A DNA stretch of 29,750 bases from a virus, in the IMG/VR virus record IMGVR_UViG_3300025860_000057, positions 1-29,750 of that record. One strand, given 5' to 3'. A program made the position numbers and the translations under genes. Below are positions 14,711 to 25,000 of the stretch, piece by piece. Positions within the stretch are counted from its first letter, which is position 1; each line of letters starts with the position of its first letter. The notes under the pieces were generated by a model. That model ran no database searches. It was not told the origin of the DNA and saw only the letters and a program-made list of their open reading frames with translations.

Positions 14711-17700
14711 GTGGCTAGTGAAATCAAAGTAAAGATAAAAATTGATGACGATGGCAGTCTATCTATAGTACAAAAAGAAGCCGAAAAAGCTTCTAAGGCT
14801 ACAGATAAACTAGCTAAATCTACCAATACTTTAAATAACAAACGTGGTAACTTTCATAAGAGAGAGAAGGGAGCTGCGGGAATAACAAGTAATAGCACTA
14901 AAGCATTTGCAAAGCAGGCTCAAACTATCGGTGGTGGTAGTTCTGGGCTTGTTGGTGCATATGCAGTTCTAGCTGCAAACGTTTTCGCACTTAGTGCAGC
15001 GTTTAACTTCTTCAAAAATGCAGCTGACGTATCCAACCTCGAAAAATCTCAAATAGCCTACGCTGCTAACACAGGTGTGGCTCTCAAAAGTGTAACCGAT
15101 AGATTAAGAAATGCAGCCGATGGTATGCTAGGTTTTAAAGAAGCAGCCCAGGCAGCAGGTATCGGCTTGGCCAAAGGTTTCTCCCCTAAACAGTTAGATA
15201 ATATGGCACAAGCCGCCCGTAGGGCATCTACTGCTCTTGGTAGGGACTTTGGAGATTCTTTCGATAGATTACTTCGTGGTGTATCAAAAGCCGAACCAGA
15301 ATTACTAGATGAATTAGGTATTACTTTAAGACTGAAAACCGCTACAGAAACATATGCAGCGGCTCTAGGCACAACAGCAGATCAACTAACAGACACTCAA
15401 CGTTCTCAGGCAATTTATGTTGAGACCATGAAACAAGCAAACGATTTATTTGGAGGAGTAAAACCTCAAACAAACGCGTTCATAAAACTATCCAAAACAT
15501 TTGAGGATCTAGCAAAAGCAGGTACTCAACTAGTTCTTCCTTTTTTCGAAGGCTTCGCAAACGTACTATCGAGTAATGCTATTGCTGCTGCAACAGTATT
15601 TGGTGCCGTAGCTATAAGCATATTTAAAATGATGGTGCCTCTTGATGGTTTAACTAACAGATTTAAAAGCTATGATGAAACACAAAAAGCAGCCTTAAAA
15701 AGTACCTCAAAGAATTTAGACGAAGTTAATCAAAAGCTAAGAGCAACTGCAAACCAAGAAAAACGTGCTTCAAAGATTGCACAAAATGCTGCGAAACGAA
15801 GCGGTGTAAAATCAGGTCTAGTAGGGAAACTTGCTAGCGGCGATAAAATGTCAGCTCAGCAGATTGGCCAAACTAGAGCCATGTTGAAACGTGCGGAAGA
15901 AGACTACGAAAAGCATGGAGAAATACGCTCTAAGATATTGCAAAAGGCAAACATCAAAGATATAAAAGCTATGCGTAGAGCTTTAGACCAAAAAGTTAGG
16001 GCGTCTAAGCTTGGTCACAGAAGCATGGCAGCTCATGCCAAGAGAGCCTCGCTTGTACTAAAAAAGGGTTACTTAAATATAAAACGAGTAGGTACAGCCT
16101 CCTTCCGCGCTATAGGTAGAGCTGCTCAATTCGCAGGTAAAATGGCGGGTAAGGCGATGAAGATGGCAGGTATCATTGGTGCTTTGATGATGGTCTGGGA
16201 GGTCGCCCAAAAGATTATGGCCGCTCCTTTTTCTTTAGTAAAAGGTATTCTATCAGGTATTGACAAACTCATAAATGGGGCAATAGCTGGTTTTAATATG
16301 ATTGCATCCAAGATACCAAAATGGATGCTTCCTAAGTCAATGGAAGACGGTATTCAAATGGTATCCAATTTAGCGGAGAAGTTTGAGAGCTCTGGTGTGG
16401 GAACCTACCTAAAAGGCATCGAAGATACCGCAACAGCCACTAGAAAGGCAAAAGAAGAACAAGAGGCTTTTAACGAAACCTTAGATACTATGAAAGAGGA
16501 CTTAGATACTATTCTAGGCCAGCTCAGAGAAAAGAAGGGTTTAGATAAAGAATCTGTTAAGTTAAATGCAATGGGTACTCTAGGATTAGGAGACGCCCTA
16601 TCAGCTGCCGGAACGGATAAAGGTAAGATAGCCTCTGTACAGAAAAAATTCTCGGGAGTCGAAGGTATTAGCTCAGGCATGTCTAAAGCTTTGGCGGCAG
16701 GAGACTTAGAAGGTGTTAGAGCATTAGAAACTGCAGCACAAGCAGCAACTAGCGGAATGAGGGCACTTAAAGACTCTGTTGCCAACTTAAACCAGAATCT
16801 AAAGAGCGGTGACTTAGTACAGGCCCAGATCATATTAGAAGGTCTCAAAAGAGAAGCAGAAGGAGTTGCTAAGGCTGCGGGAACTGCAGGTGCTCCAGGC
16901 ACGGCTGCTGAAGCAATGACTCAGTTTGACAAGGCTGTAAAAGGAGCAAAAGAAGGAACAGATGCATTTTTAGTTTCTTTACAAGCCCACAATGCAGCAG
17001 TAGTACAACTATCTGTATCTCAAGCCCATGCTAACTTCTTAGGTACTGAAAGAGGGAAAATAGTAAAAGCTTCAAACGAGCTAACTAAAGCCCAACTAGA
17101 GTTGGATGCTAATCTAATAGCAATCAAAGCAGCAGAAAATGAACAGGAAAAGATAAAGCTAGAAAACCTAACAAAAGAGTTAGAGATAAAACTAAAACTA
17201 GCAGAGATAGAAAAAATAAAGAGTACCGAAGGAGCTTTGTCAGGAGCGGCAGCACAGACCAACGCAGTATTAGGGGGAATGGAGAGCACTGGAGAAGGTA
17301 AGGATAAGAAAGTAGAATTAAAAACCTTCTCTCAAATGGCAGATTTTGTAAGCCCTATGAACGAAGAACTTGCCAAAATGGGTCCAGAGGGAGAGTTTAT
17401 GAGCACAGCCATAAGTGGTTTCCTCACCCTAGGAGAAAGCATGCAGACGGCTATGGAAGGCGGCAAGATAAGCATGCAAGAAGGCTTAAGTGTAGCTGCT
17501 ACAGCGGTTACTGCAATGTCGGGTATATTTGCAGCGCAGGCAAAAGCCAAGGTAGCAGGTGTAGATAAAGAAATTGCAGCAGAAAAGAAACGTGACGGAA
17601 AGTCAAAGGCAAGTCTCGCAAAGATAGCACAATTAGAGAAAAAGAAAGACAATATTAAGAAGAAAGCTTTTGAGAAAGAAAAGAAAATGAAAATGGCTTC

Positions 17701-18307
17701 CGTAGTAATATCTACCGCTCAAGCAGTAGCAGGCTCGATTGCCTCAAGCCCTATGACATTAGGTATGCCTTGGGCAGCAATTAACTTAGCAATGGGTATG
17801 GCTCAATTAGCCGCCATTAAATCTACTAGCTATGAAGGTGGAGGTAGCGCAGCTTCTTCGGGTGCAGGTGCAGCTCCAAGCTCTGTCTCTCAAGGAGAAA
17901 GATCAAATTCAGTAGATCTATCGAAGTCGCAGAGTGCTGTAGGTGAATTAGGATATGCTCGCGGTCGAGAAGGTTTAGGAAATGCTAACAACTTTAAGCC
18001 TGCATTTACTGGAGCTCGTTACAGAGCAGCCGGCGGTAGCACAGGGTTCATGGTAGGAGAGCAAGGACCTGAACTATTTATGCCTGACACACCAGGAACA
18101 ATTGTACCTGCAGGAGATACTGCAGCAGCAGGCGGAGCGGGGTCTAACGTAAGTTTTAATATCTCAGCGATGGATTCAGCAGGTGTAGAAGACGTACTAA
18201 TAAGACAGAGAGCAAATATAATAGCAATGATAAGAGAATCAGCAAACCAAGTAGGAGACACATTCCTAGAGAACGTGGATACTGCGAGTGAAGGAGCATC
18301 AATCTAA
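14711..18307 (+). CDS. Tail tape measure protein
   Basis: This 1198-aa protein sets tail length and lies in the tube lumen. At about 0.15 nm per residue, a family rule, it predicts a tail near 180 nm. It is rich in Ala/Lys/Glu helices. Hydrophobic segments lie near residues 77-100, 289-310 and 485-515 and in the 997-1038 region, as expected for a protein that may enter the host envelope during DNA ejection. Coiled-coil stretches occur near 330-440 and 770-850. The C-terminal MVGEQGPELFMPDTPGTIVP is a widespread tape-measure end motif. GTG14711 lies one base after the chaperone stop with a weak AGAGA site; the encoded start ASEIKVKIKIDDDGSLSIVQ fits family N-termini. No lysozyme or peptidase domain was recognised. 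Confidence 0.92.
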   Translation: MASEIKVKIKIDDDGSLSIVQKEAEKASKATDKLAKSTNTLNNKRGNFHKREKGAAGITSNSTKAFAKQAQTIGGGSSGLVGAYAVLAANVFALSAAFNFFKNAADVSNLEKSQIAYAANTGVALKSVTDRLRNAADGMLGFKEAAQAAGIGLAKGFSPKQLDNMAQAARRASTALGRDFGDSFDRLLRGVSKAEPELLDELGITLRLKTATETYAAALGTTADQLTDTQRSQAIYVETMKQANDLFGGVKPQTNAFIKLSKTFEDLAKAGTQLVLPFFEGFANVLSSNAIAAATVFGAVAISIFKMMVPLDGLTNRFKSYDETQKAALKSTSKNLDEVNQKLRATANQEKRASKIAQNAAKRSGVKSGLVGKLASGDKMSAQQIGQTRAMLKRAEEDYEKHGEIRSKILQKANIKDIKAMRRALDQKVRASKLGHRSMAAHAKRASLVLKKGYLNIKRVGTASFRAIGRAAQFAGKMAGKAMKMAGIIGALMMVWEVAQKIMAAPFSLVKGILSGIDKLINGAIAGFNMIASKIPKWMLPKSMEDGIQMVSNLAEKFESSGVGTYLKGIEDTATATRKAKEEQEAFNETLDTMKEDLDTILGQLREKKGLDKESVKLNAMGTLGLGDALSAAGTDKGKIASVQKKFSGVEGISSGMSKALAAGDLEGVRALETAAQAATSGMRALKDSVANLNQNLKSGDLVQAQIILEGLKREAEGVAKAAGTAGAPGTAAEAMTQFDKAVKGAKEGTDAFLVSLQAHNAAVVQLSVSQAHANFLGTERGKIVKASNELTKAQLELDANLIAIKAAENEQEKIKLENLTKELEIKLKLAEIEKIKSTEGALSGAAAQTNAVLGGMESTGEGKDKKVELKTFSQMADFVSPMNEELAKMGPEGEFMSTAISGFLTLGESMQTAMEGGKISMQEGLSVAATAVTAMSGIFAAQAKAKVAGVDKEIAAEKKRDGKSKASLAKIAQLEKKKDNIKKKAFEKEKKMKMASVVISTAQAVAGSIASSPMTLGMPWAAINLAMGMAQLAAIKSTSYEGGGSAASSGAGAAPSSVSQGERSNSVDLSKSQSAVGELGYARGREGLGNANNFKPAFTGARYRAAGGSTGFMVGEQGPELFMPDTPGTIVPAGDTAAAGGAGSNVSFNISAMDSAGVEDVLIRQRANIIAMIRESANQVGDTFLENVDTASEGASI

Positions 18308-19047
18308 TGGCATTTACACCTGTACTACCGGATCCGAATAATCCAATAACCCCCGCGGGAGCTAGCACTGGAACAGGGCCTGTTAACGGTCCTGGATATG
18401 CCTCCGTAAGTTTAAAATCAGTACTACCTAGTATGACTACTAGAACTAACTCTGGGCGAGCAATAGTACGAAATATAGCAGGACATAAATGGGAGATGAG
18501 TTTATCTTACAACCCACTTACTCGTGCTGAATTTGAGCCTTTGCATGCTTTTCTTTTACAAAAGAAAGGAGCTACTTCTCACTTTTTTGTGTCCTTGCCT
18601 CAGTATACAGCACCCCAAGATAGTACTTTTGCTACTTACCTAGCTACTAGCGCTTTGAAGCCTACTGCTAATGTAGCGGCGGGTAAAGATACATTTATGT
18701 TAAATACTAAGTCTGGTACTACGTTTGTTCTTAGCACCCACAAAACTCCTTCTCCAGGAGACATTTTTACTATAACAGATACTAACGATACCAATCATGT
18801 AAAAGTATATATGATTACTAGAGTAGAGACCAATTCTGATTATTCGACAACTCCTCGGCCTACTACAAATGAGCTTAAAATTAGCTTTACTCCGCCTTTG
18901 CAGAGATCTGTGCAAGCATCGACCACCGCTGTGGATTTTACAGATGTAAAGTTCCGAGTAATCAATAAAAACAAAGATATAGGCTACAGCCTAGATGTTA
19001 ATAACCTATACAAACTATCCCTTAGCTTAGAGGAGGCCCAACCGTAA
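18307..19047 (+). CDS. Minor tail protein (distal tail/gpM-like)
   Basis: This 246-aa protein starts in a TAATG overlap with the tape measure, with AAGGAG ten bases upstream. The segment GHKWEMSLSYNPLTRAEFEPL (split near residues 58-80), followed by HAFLLQKKGATSHFFVSLPQ, is characteristic of tail-tip proteins that link the tube end to the central hub. The C-terminal half is beta-rich (GDIFTITDTND, VKVYMITRVE, IGYSLDVNNLYKLSLSLEE). In lambda, genes L, K and I would follow; here the J-like gene follows at once with another TAATG overlap and a GAGGAGG ribosome site. Confidence 0.65.
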   Translation: MAFTPVLPDPNNPITPAGASTGTGPVNGPGYASVSLKSVLPSMTTRTNSGRAIVRNIAGHKWEMSLSYNPLTRAEFEPLHAFLLQKKGATSHFFVSLPQYTAPQDSTFATYLATSALKPTANVAAGKDTFMLNTKSGTTFVLSTHKTPSPGDIFTITDTNDTNHVKVYMITRVETNSDYSTTPRPTTNELKISFTPPLQRSVQASTTAVDFTDVKFRVINKNKDIGYSLDVNNLYKLSLSLEEAQP

Positions 19048-22000
19048 TGGCACTTAGAGAAATTAATGCAACACTAAAACAGGCACTTATTGATAATGTG
19101 CCTTTTACATATGCTCACTTATTAAAGTTTGAGCGTCCTACAAAAGTAGCTCAATATTTGGGAGTAGCTTCTACAGACTCTAAAAACTATACTTATATAA
19201 CAGACGCACCTTATGACATCGTATTTGATGATGGCGATGGTAATGGACCTAAAGTATATAGAGCAAACAAGCTTGTTAAAGCTGGTTCTGTAAACGAGAC
19301 TATAAAGGCGAAAGCATCTAGTATTAGTATAGTACTGGATTCCTCTACTTTGGACTCTCAAGCGATTGAGCCTCGTTTTATTACTGTATCGACTACAGAG
19401 GGCGGCACTGGTACACTAAACGCCACCGGGGTTACTAACTTTGTAGAGCTTGGATTTAGAGAAGGGGATAAAGCGACAATTAGGTCAAGTAATAGCAGCT
19501 TTGACGGTGTATCTGTCATAATTAGGACATTTATAAACGGAGGCAACGGGTTTACCTATACTGCAGCTACTACAATGCCTGAAATATCACTGTCAGCCTC
19601 TGCTGATGTCACCAGCATAGATTTGGTTTCTGAAGAGCTAACCGCCCTTACAACAGCCAAAGAAGTTACCTCGTATACTAGCTATATTAATCGAGAAGTT
19701 TACGTACATAAAGTATTTATTGCTACAGAGTTTACTACTTTATCTAATGGCGACACTATTTCAGCAGGAAGTATAATCGGAGGAGCAAATAATAGTCCCG
19801 GGAGTGTTCAGGGCGGTATATTAACTTTTCGAGGGATCATATCTAAAGCTGCTCTAACCGATGGACCTGGGTCCTCTACTATTACGTGGACGGCGGCCAG
19901 TCATTGGGCGGACTTTAATAGAGTTCAAGGACGAAGAACGGAAGATACATCACATAGAGCTGTAAACGCTGATGGTTTACCAGACAGGGAAGCTGCCGTA
20001 CGCGAAGCTTATGCAGACGATTTAGGTTTTGCACACGCAACCACGTCAGTAAATCTTACAGCAGTATACCAGAAAACTGAAACTCGAGTAGAGGTTGATG
20101 TAGATAAAAACTGGTATGGAGGGGTTAGTGACGTAGATACTAAAGAAGTAGAGTACGATGTACCTACCGAACTAGATCTTAAGTTCAACTTGCAGGCTAA
20201 ATACCTTCCTGTAGTATATGGGGTACAAAGAGTAGATACTATACCCTTCTTCGTGGATACTAGAAACCACGAGTCTACGGAAGTACACTCATGCTACGCG
20301 ATAGCGGAAGGCCCTATAACAGGCCTGTATGATATACATCTTAACGGGAACAGTTCTATTTGTGCCGATGAATCTGATTTTGATGTTCGAGGCACAAATG
20401 TAGCCGCTTCTGACTCTGATGGAAGAACGGATTTCTTATGTAAAGGCTATCAAAATCGTGGCAATACCTTAAGAGGGTATAATGCCGTTGAAAATCAACC
20501 TGTCCTAGTTACAGAGAATAACGTAGGGGAGATTGATTGGATTAATCCATCTAAGAATGCAGGCGTAGTCCCTTTAACAGATTCATATAGTGTACCTAAT
20601 TATACTTTGCTGAGCGCACCTGTAGGCAATACAGGTATACTACATGGACTATCATATTCTTTTGACAACCCGTTAAAAACAGACTTGACGTTCCATAATG
20701 GTGGTGGGTATCAAAAAGCAAATAACGATCTAGTCTCTATTGCTCAAACTACTGCCACTACAGCAGGTGGAGTAATTAAAAACTTCAAGGTACAAAAAGA
20801 CTACTACGTAGGCAAAGAGACGTACTGGGGGCCTAATCACAGGGTACTGGATACTTCTTATATACACGCCAAATTCAAGATAGACGAAGGCGAAACAGAT
20901 TTACCTAAGTTTAAGATGGTAGTTAGAGGTGTAGCGGTAAAATGCTACAACTATGATAATTCTTACGCCAAAGATAAGAGAGCTGGATTTGGAAGCGCAG
21001 ACCCACTTAACTTTGAGTTAGGCGACACTGTCACCCTAAAGAAGACTAGCAACAACGCCTCGCTTATAGGAGGCAACTTTACAATTACGGATAAGTGGTT
21101 TGTTTATGGGGCGGACGGCTTGCCCGAGTATAGATTTAAAGTACAGGATACTGCTGGTACCTATCCAACTATACCTGCAAATACGCACTTTTACATGGAA
21201 AAAGGTTCTCACAAATGGTATATGGCAACTCATGACGCCTATGTAGCAAAAGACACAGCTGTACCTGCTCCTTTGAGCAACACCGTAAGTGCACGAGGAA
21301 ACAAACAATTAACTATATCAGGGTCTTCTCCTGTAGAAGCTGCGCTGTCTCTAGACAATCCTACTGTTAGTTTAGTTTCTAATGCTAATCCATCTTTTGC
21401 TTCGGGTAACTTCGCTGGATTTCTATATACTGCCGGATCAAACATAATCTCTAATCTAGGTACTTCAAACTGGAGTAACGTTGGCAGCAGTAGTATCACT
21501 ACAGTTATAGTAAGTAATGGTATACAACTGCACTCAGGAGCAAGTACTACTCCAAATATGTACGTGGGCCTAACAATTGAGCTAACAAGAACTTTGGCAG
21601 ACGGTACTACGTATGTGCAAACAAGAAAAATCACAGACTACCATGGTTCTAGAGTAGCTATAGTAGATGTTCCTTGGGATACGGGATATATACCTGGTTT
21701 CGGTTTAGAAACAGGAGAAACAGATACATTTACGCTATTTACGGGTATTGACGAAAGAGCAAGTACTAACCCTGCTATGCAACTCTTGGATTATCTTACT
21801 TCAGAGAGGTACGGTAAAGGTTTAAAAGAATCAGATGTAGATTTACCTACGTTTAAATCCGCAGCAGCAGACTGCGATCAGCAAAGTACAGTTACAGTAG
21901 TAGCTAACGGAAGTGTTACTGTTGCAAACGGAGCTCAATATCGCTATGGTACTGCTGGGAGTGTCTCTGGATATTTTCGAGGTACAGTAGAGAGCTCTGT

Positions 22001-25000
22001 GCAACGTACTGTAGGAGGAAGCCCATACACAGAGATAACTTTTACAAATGTAATAGGAAAGCTAGCCAAAAAATGGAACAAATATACTATTTGGGTAGAT
22101 GATGAGCTTATCTGGAACCCTGCGACCGGAGAACTAAAAGAGGCACAAGCTGGGCAACAGACTAACTTTACAGGTAATACTATATCGTCTTTGAGCCTTA
22201 CTAAAGTATATGGATCTGGTGCACCAGGAACAATAGCACTAGACGTTACAACGTTCAAAGCAGGAAATAATAACCCTGTAGTTAAAAAATATACTACTAA
22301 CTTTGATACTTTTAGTGGATCAGGGTACTCATTATATGATGCTGATGATATAAAGTATTGGAAATATATCGGGTGGGACGATAACACACAAAGACATGCT
22401 ACTCGTCATCAGATGAACCAATCTATTAATACTTCTCAACCTCTTTTTACTAATGTAAATAAGATGCTGGAGCAGTTTAACGGCATGTTACGTTATTCAC
22501 TGGGCAAGTACCAACTGAAGATTAAGGCTAAAGCCCCTTCTACTTTTGATGTAATAGAAGATATAGATGCAGGAGATATAATTGGTAACCTAAAGATTAC
22601 TGATGCTGGAAGTAAAAAAACTTTTAACTCTGCTAACTTGTCATTTCCTGACCCTCAGAATAAGTTTGAGAATAGAGATATTTCGTTTTTTGACTCAAAC
22701 TTTTTGAAAGAAGATAAGGGTATACCTAAGAATCTCTCCTACCAATGTAGGGGCATAACTAACTATTTTAATGCTCGCTTCAATATAGTACAGAAACTAA
22801 AAGAGTCTAGGTACGGCTTAACTGTAAACTTTAAAATAGGTCCACAAGGACACGCGTTGTTGCCTGGGGAAATTATACGCATAACCTACCCTAGATTTGG
22901 GTGGACTACTAAGTCTTTCCGTATAACCAGCATCAACTACTCTCCAGATTGTCTAGCTACTATAACTGCGGACGAGCATAATAATGATGCTTACGCGGTA
23001 GACAGTACTCAGGAAAGTGTAGACACACTCTTTACTCCTGGCGGTATCGCAATAAAACCTATACCAGACTCCCCTACTGGACTAGCTACATCTGCACCAA
23101 GTGCTGGCGGTATTGGTCTGACTTGGATACATAGTGCGTCTTATAGACCTACTACCCACTTTCTTGAAGTGTGGAGAAGTGATACTAATAGTAGATCTAT
23201 TTCTCAAGCTATAACAACTAACTCTGCACCTAATAGTAACGCAGCTTACACTGACGTAGTAGTTAGTAGTAATACAGGAATTGCTGTAGGACAGTTAGTT
23301 AAGTACAGAAACTCTCCTACTAATTTAGTGGTTCAGGCCATAAACGGCACCACCATAACTCTATCTGCACCGGTAGAGATAGTAGACGAAACCGTACTTT
23401 TGTTTTTCGTTGCCAAAAAGATAGCTACATTAGGCGACGAAGTAGAGTACACAGATGCAATACTTAGTTCTGCAACCTCTGTAGATAGATACTACTGGGT
23501 GCGCTACGCAGTGCGTGTTCAAGAAGCAGGTACGGGCGCAGTAAAAATAAAAGAATCGTTCTCGCCTTTCCACCCTACCAGCGCTACCGGCGGGGTTGTA
23601 GGAACAAACCAACCTGCGGGAAGTCCAAGAACTCTTACTATATTTTCAGGTGCCAACGGGCAGTCGGGTAACTTTATACAGTACGATGTAAACTCGATAA
23701 ATCCAAACCCTAACGCAGTTACATTAACAGCTGTACCAGGAAATGTTGCAGGGACTCAAAGCTACGTATGGACGGTAGCAGTGCCAGGTGGAAGTTTCAG
23801 CGCAGTACCTAGCGCAGGCAATAATGCTACTCAGGCGTTTAGTCTTCCAACTAATTTATCTGACCTGCCAAAAATTATACGATGTGTGATGACCGATACG
23901 GTAGGAACTACAGAGTACACCGCAGAAGCAACTCTAGAGTTTTACGGAACACGAGTTGTAGCAGACGGTGAAGACGGTGAAGATGGTGCTGTCTCCGCAC
24001 AACTAGTAGATAGGTTCATGAGATCTAGAAGTGCTGCAGTAGGTGACATTACGTTTAGTACACTTAATAATGCGGTTAAATTAGTAGACGCAGGTGGTAT
24101 TGATAATGAGATAGCCATGGTATTGCCGGCTAAAACTGTTATTGCTGGACAGAAGTACGATGTAAGTTTCGCATACAAAGCAGATTCAGCTGCCTCGGCT
24201 GGATTCTACGCACGAATCAATGCAGACACTAACGTTTTATCTTCAGGAAATACTGCGGTAGCTAGTGGAGGCTTTCACGAGACAGGAGTTAAAGACGTAA
24301 CCAATACTTCTTCAGCGGTACCAGGTTTCTTAAACGGTAGTGTACTTAGCAATGCTGCAGTATCTACAGAGTGGCAGGTTAGAACATTTGTATATACCGT
24401 ACCTACTGATGCAGTTGTAGCAAGTCTACAGTTTTTGAGATGGTCAGGAATGGGCGGCGATGGTGTGACGGCCGGCTCAGCTACTAACGCTCTTTACATT
24501 AAAGATGTAGAGTTTAGTTTGCAAGGAGAAGCTGGAGACAACGGAGATGATGGAGATGATGGTTTTACTCTTTCTTCGCGTCTACCTGCATTTACGTTTA
24601 GTGCACCAGCTAACGGAAACATAGCAGACCTTACAGGCTACTCTGGATTCTTTGACCTCAAAAAGGGTACTACTGCATTTACATATGATAATACTGTGGC
24701 CTATGCAACAAATAGCTGGAGATACGGAACCTTTAGTAGCTCTACCACTGGTGGTGTTGGAGATCTCAATATAACCGTTGCAGCTAATGGTCAATTATCT
24801 ATCAACTCTAATTCTCCGTTTACTACAGGGACAAGTATTTTAGACGCTTACTTTGATGTACAGATTTTAGACAATAACAACAGTGGTGCGGTACTCTCAA
24901 CAATGAGAACGTCGTTCACAAAAGCTATATCTGGTACTGTAGGTGCAGATGCAACAACTGTATCTCTTAGAGCAACTAAGCAGATAATAGAATATGCCGC

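Noticed and set aside
16405-16902. Minus-strand open frame of 165 codons in the tape measure gene
   Set aside because: It lies wholly antisense to a confident gene, has no promoter or family pattern, and is a by-product of the Ala/Lys/Glu codons on the + strand.
21944-22387. Minus-strand open frame of 147 codons in the tip gene
   Set aside because: It is antisense to the J core, whose motifs are conserved on the + strand; no ribosome site or domain was recognised.
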